A stretch of DNA of 64,000 nt from Zymoseptoria tritici IPO323 (lineage: Eukaryota; Ascomycota; Dothideomycetes; Mycosphaerellales; Mycosphaerellaceae). Location: assembly GCF_000219625.1 (NCBI RefSeq), contig NC_018204.1, positions 62,001 to 126,000 of the forward strand. The letters are read 5' to 3'. Positions 55,600 through 64,000 of the stretch are shown here, piece after piece (position 1 is the first letter of the stretch; every line of letters starts with the position of its first letter). The notes under the pieces were generated by a model. It had not been told where the DNA came from. It searched no databases and saw nothing but the letters and a program-made list of their open reading frames with translations. A program made the position numbers and the translations under genes.

Positions 55600-56400
55600 G
55601 TCGCCGAACAAGCCTCTAATACGACTACTAGTTGTCGTTCGGTACGAATAAGCCTCCTCGTCCTTAGTATCCTTAGTATTAAGTCGCCGGCTAGGATGTA
55701 CTAAAACCTCTAAAAGCTAGCTTCTACGTAGTCGAGCTACCGAATAGGCTAGTACTAGTTTTAGTAGTAGTACTATTCGCGCTAAAGCTTTAGGTGTCTT
55801 TACTTCCTTCTAAATTGCCTCCTTTGCTACTAGCAATGCTTCTAAGTCCGCTAGTTTAAGCGGCTGTTATAGCACCTACGCCGAAGAGGCTACCTACGTC
55901 CTTATTCGGTGCGCTACCTACGTCCTCGTCCGTACCGAATAGACTAGCGAGACCACCGCTATTACTACTACTACCTAAGCCGCCGGTAGTAATAGACCTA
56001 ATAGTAGTAGTAGTTTTATTATTAGCCTAAGACTTTTAACATTAAGAATTAATCTCAAAGACGAGTCCCTAAGCTTAATTAACATCGATACTATCGCTAG
56101 CTATTATTTTCCTAATAACGTCGTTAGTTACCTATAAGCTTCCTCTTCCGAAGTAGCGCCGCTAGAAAACATTAACTATTTATTTCTCCTTACGTCGAAG
56201 TTCCCTCGCTAAGTTTCGCTTTCTCTACCTATCCTCCCTCTTTACGACCCCGACAACAACTCGTAACTCTAAAATTACGTCGCATTATACTCCCGTCGAA
56301 GTCGATTATTCTATCCTTAACGATAGTAGTAAGAGGGGTCCCGTTCTTTAATCCGGGCCGGTAACGGTCCCAAGTTATATGCCGATCCCGCCGACTTTGC
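55600..56400. other. RIP island of unidentified origin
   Basis: Abrupt change to TA-rich sequence with TAG/TAA-broken frames and short direct repeats (GCTACCTACGTCCT twice near 55885-55930), returning to normal composition near 56400. A plus frame from the left (KLTTKLVKTMAPESCDVAEQ) runs into it. No RT, integrase or LTR seen, so probably an old duplicated gene or a non-coding repeat. Confidence 0.5.
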
Positions 56401-56829
56401 ATTGTTGGGCGTACTGGCTTCTACACTTTCGAGCGTTGGAAGTAATAGATAGGTAAATAACTTTGGCGAGAGTGCTCTTTTGCCCATGGGATAAAAGGGC
56501 CGGCTTCCAGATGATTACGACCTAGAGACGAGCTTGTCCAGATCTCAGCCAGCTTGCGATGTATACATACCTTAATCGGCAACGCAGTCGTGATGAGGTG
56601 ACATGCACCTCACAATGAAATCATTCCCATAAGGAACCGAGGGTGCCGAGGAGGGAGCATTGCACGCTGTACGATTGAATGATCAGAGTATTTCATTCTC
56701 ATCTTCCTGCGAACAACTGTGGCGGATCCCATTGAAATATACAAAGTTCTGTCAATATAGCATACCATCATTACATCCTGTTATATCACGCTACGACGAT
56801 GTATATGCTCTCACAACTTCCATCACTCT

Positions 56830-57175
56830 CTCCTTGCCACATGCCGTCATGGTCTGCTCGCCTTTTTCACCGTCTATCCTCAATCCAGGCTCATATTCTC
56901 CGCCGCCACAGTCAACAAGGTACAGTCCGCCGCATCTCGCACAACTACCTCTCTCCTACAGCGCGGTGAAGGCGGCGAGCTGTTTGGTACCCAGCAGCAC
57001 CAGGGCGGCGTTGTGGAGGCTTCGGAATAGAGCGAGACGTCGTCGCTGGAGGACAGGACTTCTTCGGCGGAAGAGGGTAGGATTTCGGTGAAGGATGAGT
57101 CTTCTCAGTCGGTGTGCAACGAGATGAGGTGCAGAGGGAGATGGCGATGTGAGCCTGAGGTGTCAACAACAAGCT
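56830..57175 (+). pseudogene. hypothetical gene remnant with one TAG
   Basis: A plus frame with no ATG reads GLLAFFTVYPQSRLIFSAAT, LLQRGEGGELFGTQQHQGGV, a TAG (possible CAG), then SETSSLEDRTSSAEEGRISV and ends at TAG near 57175. Composition and helix pattern beat the overlapping frames (56660-57091 plus; 56945-57172 minus). No family recognised. 56400-56829 shows nothing firm. Confidence 0.35.
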
Positions 57176-57280
57176 AGCGGGGATCGGATTGAGGGGCTGG
57201 ATCGACTGACTTACAACAATTTTGCGAACTCACTCATATTGCACCCCATTCCCTATCTCCTGCATTGCAATTGTTTTACC

Positions 57281-57522
57281 ATGGCGACCAAACGGAACAC
57301 CCAGGTCGAAGTGCCGATGCCAACGATCGCACCCACGGAAGCACCAAGATAACCCTCGACCTAGCCGCCTCCGAATGGCTTCCCATTCCCACCAACATCA
57401 CTCCAGACGATTCTACTCGCGGCCGCCAGTGCGCGCTGGTTCTCCTGCTGCTGAGTCTGAAGGCTCGCGAGGGTGCGGCGGGGCGCGGTGATGTCCTCGT
57501 GGGAGGAGGCGCGAGGCTTTGA
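57281..57522 (+). pseudogene. short hypothetical gene, ambiguous strand, frameshifted
   Basis: ATG 57281 gives MATKRNTQVEVPMPTIAPTE then TAA. In the neighbouring phase KITLDLAASEWLPIPTNITP continues to 57522, so a 1-base shift would join them. The minus frame 57361-57798 (SHEDITAPRRTLASLQTQQQ) is an equally good competitor, and only one can be real. Confidence 0.3.
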
Positions 57523-57689
57523 CGTGTCGGTGGGTGCCTTGACGTGATTTCGAGGAAGGAGAGAAGAGGAGTGAAGAACAAGAGCGTAATTGAGGTCAAG
57601 TGATGAGGCACAAAAGCGGCATCGATTCTGCCTTCTGTTCGGTTCTGTTCTCCCGCCAGTACCTCTCTTGTACTGTCGCCAGCAGGTCT

Positions 57690-57805
57690 TCCGCCGACAG
57701 CATGTCTCTCGCCAGCACATCTCGTCCGCCGCCGGCAGCATCATCTCGTCCGTCGCCAGCATCTCTTCCGCCGTCAGCAGCTCTTCCGCCGGCAGCATCT
57801 CTTCG
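57690..57805 (+). repeat. degenerate ~18-21 bp Ser/Pro-type repeat
   Basis: Repeated blocks of CCGCCGGCAGCATCTCTT and variants, open in several frames (SSISSAVSSSSAGSISS on plus; EEMLPAEELLTAEEMLA on minus). All frames are repeat-driven. Confidence 0.6.
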
Positions 57806-57868
57806 ATTTCTCTATCTACTTCATTATTTCCCTCCCTTTCAACCCCACAGCGTCTGATTCATCCCGCC

Positions 57869-58290
57869 ATGCGACCAACCCTCGGCGAACCAACGGCACC
57901 AGCGGAGAACGTCGAAGATAGATAGGAAGAGGAGGAGGATGGAGAAGATGGGAAGGAAGAGGATAAGGACTTCACAGAGGAGGAGAACATCGCAGAGGAG
58001 GAGATCATCGCAGAGGGAGGTAAGGGAGACGAAGAGAACGGGAACAGAGAGAACGATAAGAAAAAGGCTAAGTCTCGTGCTACCGCCGAAAAGGAAACGA
58101 AGACGCTCGTCCGCAGCCGGTCGTCAAGCCCGCTGCTCCGGAGATCGCTCGACGCATCACTTGCGCCGTTCTATACCTTGCCGGCAAGCTCTTCAAAATC
58201 TCCTGCCGCCGCTCGCAAAGTCGAGCCAGAGTCGGAGCGTAGTCCTTGTCCGAACAAGTCTCGTCTCTCCCTCTCTTGTTTGCTTCCCTC
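57869..58290 (+). pseudogene. acidic-to-basic hypothetical protein with single in-frame TAG
   Basis: ATG 57869 opens MRPTLGEPTAPAENVEDR, a TAG follows, and the same frame then runs on for about 120 codons. It is first acidic (EEENIAEEEIIAEGGKGDEE), then basic/serine-rich (KSRATAEKETKTLVRSRSSS; KVEPESERSPCPNKSRLSLS). The layout resembles a disordered nuclear protein. The single stop is a possible CAG-to-TAG change or a real stop with the rest decayed. It is convergent with the gene at 58372-58930. Confidence 0.4.
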
Positions 58291-58371
58291 ATAACCTTCT
58301 CACTGACGACTATCCTGCCAGCTACATCTGAACTCGGCAGATTCTTCCCTTCTCTATCCTCTCTTGCTTTG

Positions 58372-58930
58372 ACATCATTGTTCTATAAGTTGCTCCAGCG
58401 ACCGAACCATCGTTTCCAGTTGTTCAGCCAATGCACGGGTGTTCACAGCCTGGAGTCTTAGCCCTTGGAGCAGCAGCTTTTGGGTATGTTACTCGGACTC
58501 GCGTGTCCGCTTTCTCAATGCCTTGAACTCCTCCCGAGACCCGCCTTTTGCGCCGTTGCTGTACTCGCACGGTTGAAGGGTGCTTTCGGAACGAGCTTCT
58601 GTTGATGCCGAGTCATCGTAGGCGGTGTCGTGCGGGGCGGGAGCGTGCGCTGCACGACTTGGAGCGCAGGCGCTTTGGGCGAAGGCAGGTCTGGCGGAGA
58701 TATGGGTCGCAGAAGTTGTTGCGGCGGCGTCGTCGAACAGCCAGGACAATGACGTCACGGGTTCCCAAGGAGAGGTGAAGAAGGACAACACGGTCTTGTC
58801 GTCGCTGAGCTGCAATCCACCCAGGTCATCGCTAGCATCCGGCTGCTGCTTTTGGACGGTCCCAGATGGCAGCCAAGTCTGCCTAGGGTCGACGGTGGGC
58901 GCTGTACGGACCGAGATTAGTTCACCCTAA
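58372..58930 (-). pseudogene. coiled-coil hypothetical gene with one TAA, probable 5' exon at ~59000
   Basis: After an intron-like end (TTTTTGTTATTAG) the minus frame reads ELISVRTAPTVDPRQTWLPS, LSFFTSPWEPVTSLSWLFDD, GSREEFKALRKRTRESE, a TAA at about 58489-58491, then QKLLLQGLRLQAVNTRALAE and QLETMVRSLEQLIEQ to a TGA. Reading through the TAA keeps the heptad pattern, so it is probably a nonsense mutation (CAA to TAA). A 5' exon ATGCCTCCGTTC near 59010 with a GTGTGG donor would splice in phase, giving a 77-bp intron. A leucine-rich coiled-coil C-terminal region is the only recognisable feature. Confidence 0.45.
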
Positions 58931-59170
58931 TAACAAAAAGAAGGAAGTGCATACGTATGATACGATGATGATGAGGCTGGTGAGAGTCGTCGAAGACCCA
59001 CACGAACGGAGGCATGGCAATGGTCGTGCGTCGTCGTCGTCCACACGTTGGAGAGACCGTCGTGAGAAGATGGTGCGAGCACTTTGACGGATGAGATGCG
59101 AAGAAACGCTGGACGAGCATCCGTCCCATCTCAAATGAGCTACCGTTAATGTGTATCAGAATGCCATTGT

Positions 59171-59872
59171 GTGTTGTTTCCATCCGGGCTTCGCCGCTCT
59201 CGCGGGAGGCTGCCTCGTGTCCATGGTGCAACAAGTCACAACATGCCCTCTCGGTTGCCGGGCCACAATGCTGCTGTGGTCCCGTGGAACAGGCGCGGCA
59301 GTTGTATTGTGCGATGTGACGTTTCGCCAACGGCCAACGAAATGGAGTCGTGCAACGCGGATCTTCCCAGATATTGCAGATCCTGCAGGGTGATGGACGA
59401 TTGGGTCTCATTCGATCCATCATCAATGCACGGAAAACTCGGCCAGTTGGAGCGAGTGCAGGTCGACATGGTCAAAAGCGCCCAAGTAGATCGATGGGAT
59501 CATAAAAGCGTCAGGCGAAGTCTCTGCTGCAGAGACCATGTCGCATCAATGATCAAGGTCGGTGTTGTCAGTAGTGAGGAAAGGGAGCATGTTCTTGAAG
59601 CATCACGTCATTGGAGTTCCTGCCTGAGGCCAGATCGAATCGTTTCCGTGGCGCAAAAGTCAGTCCCTTCTTCAATCCTGTCTCGCACGCCGACACTAAC
59701 GCTCATCAGCTTCCAGCGCACCGCCGATTCCAGCTCCTTACTCCGCAGGCAGCGTTATCGCATAGTGCTTCACCTGCAACGAGTAACTCCGAAGTGGAGA
59801 CCGACGCTATCCCCTCCGATCATACGAACCTCGACACGAACGCACACTCACGCGAGTTGCAGCTCTTTCTAA
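59171..59872 (+). CDS. hypothetical ORF, 233 codons
   Basis: Open plus frame; the convincing part starts at ATG 59393: MDDWVSFDPSSMHGKLGQLE, RVQVDMVKSAQVDRWDHKSV and GVVSSEEREHVLEASRHWSS. The last 60 codons are Ser/Thr/Arg-rich and less convincing. Opposite-strand frames are weaker. No family recognised. Confidence 0.35.
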   Translation: MLFPSGLRRSRGRLPRVHGATSHNMPSRLPGHNAAVVPWNRRGSCIVRCDVSPTANEMESCNADLPRYCRSCRVMDDWVSFDPSSMHGKLGQLERVQVDMVKSAQVDRWDHKSVRRSLCCRDHVASMIKVGVVSSEEREHVLEASRHWSSCLRPDRIVSVAQKSVPSSILSRTPTLTLISFQRTADSSSLLRRQRYRIVLHLQRVTPKWRPTLSPPIIRTSTRTHTHASCSSF

Positions 59873-60030
59873 TCGAGTCAAGAGCCGTACGGAGCAACAG
59901 CTTATCCGTAAGATGGAGCTGGAGCCGGAGCCCGAGAAGAAAGGTGTTAAATAGAGGACATTTGGACTTTCTGAAAAACTGCATCCTATAGAGGATTTAC
60001 AGGCGTTGGGATTCGGAGACGTTTCCTAAT
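59611..60030 (+). pseudogene. hypothetical ORFs in two phases, one with a TAG
   Basis: Frame 59611-59991 reads AKVSPFFNPVSHADTNAHQL and SNSEVETDAIPSDHTNLDTN. From about 59850 another phase reads SNRVKSRTEQQLIRKMELEP, EPEKKGVK, TAG, then RTFGLSEKLHPIEDLQALGF, ending TAA near 60028. The second phase is the better protein, suggesting an intron or frameshift near 59850 and one nonsense codon. Confidence 0.33.
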
Positions 60031-60058
60031 AGTCGGAGTAGGGATCTGGCGGTTGTTC

Positions 60059-60355
60059 ATGGGCACAAGTGGCAAACCCGGAGGAGTGGAATGTGCAAAC
60101 CCGGTGTGCAATGCAAGGACAAGTGCTCCCAGGGATAATGAACATAATGGTTACTACGGTGAGGACATGGACAATGGTGTGCTTCTCTACCATTACCCTT
60201 CCCCTTTAACTCCAACTCGGTCTCGACTGCAGAACGAAAGCCATCAGATCAATCCGCTTGTGCAATCTCTACGAATCCATACTTTTAAACACATAGCTTC
60301 CTCTTTCAGGTACAGTTGTTCTCTCATCGCGCATGCCGGTGCTACTATCTTCTAG
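60059..60355 (+). CDS. hypothetical protein, 98 aa
   Basis: ATG 60059 opens MGTSGKPGGVECANPVCNAR, followed by DNEHNGYYGEDMDNGVLLYH and a basic helical end. A GTACAG donor-like site near 60309 could end an exon. The CxxxxC spacing is not a known motif. 60356-61262 holds nothing I can support. Confidence 0.3.
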   Translation: MGTSGKPGGVECANPVCNARTSAPRDNEHNGYYGEDMDNGVLLYHYPSPLTPTRSRLQNESHQINPLVQSLRIHTFKHIASSFRYSCSLIAHAGATIF

Positions 60356-61262
60356 TGATTTCTGAGCTCCGAAAGGTTGCTTGCAAACACACCCTTAACG
60401 TCGCTGCTGTGAGCGCATTAGTTGAAGTGTCTCTCCTTATCTAACCCTCTTCGCATCTTCAAGATACTACTGCTACATCTACTAACACGCCAACATCGCC
60501 AACATCGCTCCTAAAGACCTATTGGCCCAGAAACGGCTATAGTTATGTTCTTGATTAAATAGAGAAGCTGGAGTCGGACGCTTTTGATTATTGCCCTGGC
60601 CGCAATGTGTCGCTCGGCACAACCTTATCGAACTCCATTCCTTCGATCCAACATCCAACGTGTAAAATTTACTATCCGGCCTGCCGCTTCGACGCATGTG
60701 TACAATCGCTGACACGGTTAAACAGCTTCGACTTCGTTCGCTGCCGCCCGGCAAACTACAACACGAGCTGTACTCCCAATGATGAATGCTGTCAAACTCT
60801 TCCATGGCCACCACCCCTTCGACGATTTCGCTGTCGAGGACAAATAAAACGACGCTCCCAGCTGAGGTCAGCCACGCCTATTCCCGGGTTTCTTCAGACA
60901 TCCTCTATTAGATTGAAAGTCTCATGTCCACAGCTTAATCTGATCTGAACGCACTTCACGAGTTCTTCCGATGCAGCGGCCACGCTCCAAGTTCAAACCT
61001 CTGGGATCTACGCCACACCTCTTACCTCTACACTCTCGGTCCCGCGCCTCAACTCCTGGGCTCTTCCCGCTGCTAGCTTCGCAACTCCGACGGCTTCACG
61101 ACCTCGGCGCCTTTACCTCCGACCGTCGCCTTCTCATCACGAGCGGGACATCGACACAGTGGCATGCTCAAATGGGCTGGCAAAGCTGTTAATAGCAAGG
61201 CCAATCGGCCGTACAAAGAGACCGTCTCTCGGTTATCTTAACAGTAGAAGATATTAGCTCTG

Positions 61263-61709
61263 TTAGATGCGACGCAAAGGAACAAAGGGATTCGCCGGCG
61301 GTGTCGGAGGCAGTGAAAGGAGATCCGTCGAAATGCTGCTGATCTTGCCAAGGACTCCAGGCAGACCGCCTGGAAGGCCGACGTCGCAGTGAAGACACTG
61401 CCGGGTTAATTGATATGCAAAGCGAGCCGAGGTAGCAGCAGTGGAGGATCTTCCCGGAATGCCAACGGAGAGGCGCCAGCGCCCCCGACGACGATCGTGG
61501 TGAACACATAATATGAGGCTAGCTGCCATCAGAAAGATTTCCACATTCTCTCCCATCAACAACAATCGACCGAGCGCGCGGGCGCCCGACAAGTTACAGC
61601 CCCCATACTTACGAATAGACACTTCGCTGCTGTTACGGTCGTCCCTTCCCCAAACAGCTTGGAGCATGGCGTCCAGGCCATCGAGAAGGAGAAGAATTTC
61701 AACCCGCAA
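61263..61709 (-). CDS. hypothetical gene, possibly with a 90-bp intron
   Basis: ATG 61709 opens MRVEILLLLDGLDAMLQAVW, then GRDDRNSSEVSI, directly followed by a consensus donor GTAAGTATGG. An acceptor GATGGCAG lies 90 bp on; because 90 is a multiple of three the frame is open with or without splicing. Downstream: ILCVHHDRRRGRWRLSVGIP and GKISSISTDLLSLPPTPPAN. The opposite strand (EHGVQAIEKEKNFNPQLPQY, ending at 61859) is a serious competitor. Confidence 0.35.
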   Translation of the reverse strand: MRVEILLLLDGLDAMLQAVWGRDDRNSSEVSIRKYGGCNLSGARALGRLLLMGENVEIFLMAASLILCVHHDRRRGRWRLSVGIPGRSSTAATSARFAYQLTRQCLHCDVGLPGGLPGVLGKISSISTDLLSLPPTPPANPFVPLRRI

Positions 61710-61849
61710 CTACCGCAATACCGAAGACTAGTCGCTCAATTGCATCGCGTCACGAATGCGCCGGTAGAGCCGCGACGAGGAACAGGCAGCGCGGCGACCG
61801 TGGTGTTCGCTCCTACGCAAAGCGGCACAGGTGCTCGGGCATGGAGAGC

Positions 61850-62060
61850 ATTTAATTAGACTTAGGTCTGTAATCTAAGTCATCCTTCTTCTCGAGAAGA
61901 GGGCGAGATGCCTCCCAACACCTCGCAACACGAATAAGTGCATAAGTAGGCTCTTATATTCCGTCGATCTTAGAACTATAACTACTATTCTATCGAGCAC
62001 AGACCAAGATTCGGATAGACTCGGATGGACCCGGATAGATCTACAACCTAACAGTCATTT
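61850..62060. other. short AT-rich RIP-like patch
   Basis: About 200 bp richer in TA dinucleotides, with the repeated GGATAGACTCGGATGGACCCGGATAGA block near 62010. Too short to classify; could be a solo LTR fragment. Confidence 0.3.
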
Positions 62061-62617
62061 TCAAAGTCATGAACCGTGCTGATTCCACTACCTTTACCTG
62101 ATTGACCAGCGTCCAGAAACAAAGGATCCTGTGACGAGTCGATTTCAAATCACCGCTATCACCAAGACAACAAGTAGATCGGCACACCGTTCTCCGTTTC
62201 CAAACAACGTGCCCAATGAAGACTCTTTCCTGTTGCACCCACACTAAGCAGTCATCCACTTTGCGACCAACTCATCGGGCACATCCTCACTTGGTCGATT
62301 CGAGATCAGTCACCCACGAACGCCGCTGAAGCCGAGTAGCTCGATCTGCCAGATGCCCTCTTGCCATGAGAAGATTGCCAGTGACTTTGCAGAGCGACGA
62401 TGTACAACGTTTGCTTTTCCAAGCAATAAAAAGCCCTTGCGAGTCACCGCGACCTCTTCTGTTACCATTGGCGATCGGAGTTTGAGCACGGTTTTCGCGT
62501 CATTCAGACTGTCGTCACTCGTTCATTCCGCAGACCGATCAGGACCCTACTCTCTATGCGACATCGACGCCTTGCACATCCTCACAGTCTCTGTATCGCG
62601 CGGCGGTCATCGCAAGC

Positions 62618-62905
62618 ATGACTGACCCTCGTACCTTGACATCAACTCCTGCACCCACAAGACCCGTCTCTGCTGTTCCCATACCCAAGCGACTATTTCA
62701 CAACATTTTGCGCGACACCGAGTTCTCGCACGCCATTACTGCCTCGACACGGCTCGACGATCATTACTCCCGGCACCGGGTGCGCGTGATTGAGCTCGAC
62801 TGCCGCATCAACGAGACGTCCGCGATCGCTCATCTCGCTAAGCGAAGATGTCACCACTTTTCGAACAATATCGAGTTCTCGCATGCCCTTGTGGTCTGCG
62901 CATGA
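62618..62905 (+). CDS. hypothetical protein with internal duplication, 95 aa
   Basis: ATG 62618 opens MTDPRTLTSTPAPTRPVSAV. Two related segments follow: FHNILRDTEFSHAITAST and HFSNNIEFSHALVVCA, matching DNA copies near 62700-62740 and 62855-62890. In between is VRVIELDCRINETSAIAHLA. Small duplicated helix-loop unit; no family recognised. 62906-64000 has only overlapping short frames and no gene I can support. Confidence 0.35.
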   Translation: MTDPRTLTSTPAPTRPVSAVPIPKRLFHNILRDTEFSHAITASTRLDDHYSRHRVRVIELDCRINETSAIAHLAKRRCHHFSNNIEFSHALVVCA

Positions 62906-64000
62906 CTCAGGAGTCTACAAGGCCCTCACCACCAGAGGTAGAGCTCAGCTCCCTCACGAGTCATCACCCAAAGGGCTTCCCAGCCCGGTTTTGAGTCTTG
63001 GCTCACTCAACAATAGCGAGTCACAGCCGCGGAGTCGGTCCTTCTGCGAGACAATTAAGATCACGCGCACGACCGGGTCCACGCCGTTCATCGTCACGTT
63101 TGCTTGACCACTGGCCTCTGGTCTCCCGTCGCGCGTGTTGATGGGCGATCAGGCACTGCCTTACACCACTTTTACTCCAAGCAGCGACTTCCGAGCAGCG
63201 GCGAACACGGGAATGGTAATGCCGGCGAATGCACAGATCAGAGTGAAGCTTTGACCATCACAGCTCGCAACTCGTGCTTACGAGCACATCAAAGCTTGAA
63301 CAAGTATTCTGCGGACACAAGACAGGCGATGGACTTAGGCGTACACGTCTCGGAGCTGCCACGGCTTGGCTCTGCGACGTCTCGCACGTGTGGAGCAGCG
63401 TACGACTGGCTAAGGCTGGCTTCCAACAGGCATCCTTCCCGATGCCGTTCACACTACAATGTGGTACTTGGCTAAGCTTGCACTCAGCATCCGCCACCGC
63501 AAGCCAGATGTCCTCTGTAGATGCCGAGTCAGTAGTTTGTTCCCAGCACACCCGCGACGAAGCCTCCGCTACACTCTATGCGCTCCGGCGAGGTCAACCA
63601 CCGCAATACCGCTGCAAGGCACGCTTGCTCCTTGCAGTCGACCGAGTCATTCTTTTTTTCACAGCTCACTTGCGGCGAAGCTTCGCATGTGCCCGTCTCG
63701 TGCAACGAAGATGGCTGTCGTGAGCTATCTGCGACAAAGGCATACAGCCACAATTACAGCCCGCCAAGAGTTCAATGCGACCTGCTTTGATCCGAGCAGC
63801 ACGCGGAGACCCCTCCACCTCTGGTACTCTCAGCGGAGGCTGTGACTGCCGCCGAGATAGCTTCGCCAGTGGACATGCTACATATGGCTGCTGTCCTGTC
63901 CCGACGGCTTGCCTGGCTCGCCTGCCACAATTTGCTCAGCGGAAGAAGTCAAAGCTAGGCGAGAAAGAGAATGCCGTAGAGACCGTTAACTCTTCTTTCT

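Overview
This window looks like the repeat-rich part of a filamentous ascomycete genome (Pezizomycotina, probably Dothideomycetes; the order is an inference). The signs are: Ty3/gypsy, Ty1/copia and Tad1/I-like LINE elements whose stop codons are almost all TAA/TAG at former CAA, CAG or TGG codons, the footprint of repeat-induced point mutation (RIP); predicted introns of only 52-66 bp; and a (TTAGGG)4 tract. There is no prokaryotic signal, no CRISPR array, and no rRNA or tRNA gene that I can support.

Layout. 1-5.2 kb: a minus-strand RIP-mutated Ty3/gypsy element cut by the window edge, followed by the interstitial telomeric repeat at 5.81 kb. 5.8-24.2 kb: non-RIP sequence with small spliced hypothetical genes, decayed genes (frameshifts, C-to-T nonsense codons), minisatellites and a gag-RT copia relic (15.1-16.85 kb). 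24.34-35.38 kb: an element with 46-bp terminal inverted repeats. It carries a long integrase-core-like ORF on plus and a convergent coiled-coil ORF on minus, and a 5.58-kb LINE with a perfect 14-bp target duplication has inserted into the first ORF. 35.4-39.8 kb: small genes, including two good two-exon models, mixed with short RIP patches. 39.83-52.25 kb: a structurally complete minus-strand copia element (121-bp LTRs, 5-bp target duplication, half-tRNA-type primer site, polypurine tract) holding a second copy of the same LINE just beyond the pol stop. It has about 1.3 kb of extra coding-like sequence between pol and the 3' LTR. 52.25-64 kb: further decayed or short genes with a RIP island at 55.6-56.4 kb.

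The elements record a history: the TIR element and the copia element inserted first, the same LINE family later entered both, and RIP then mutated everything, with LINE copy 1 hit harder than copy 2. The most novel candidates are the TIR/integrase element and the copia element with an extra downstream frame and half-tRNA priming. Everything in the non-repetitive parts is hypothetical; I recognised no metabolic or housekeeping gene. All translations, splice sites and alignments were done by eye. Some frameshifts sit on homopolymers or dinucleotide runs and could be sequencing errors rather than decay.
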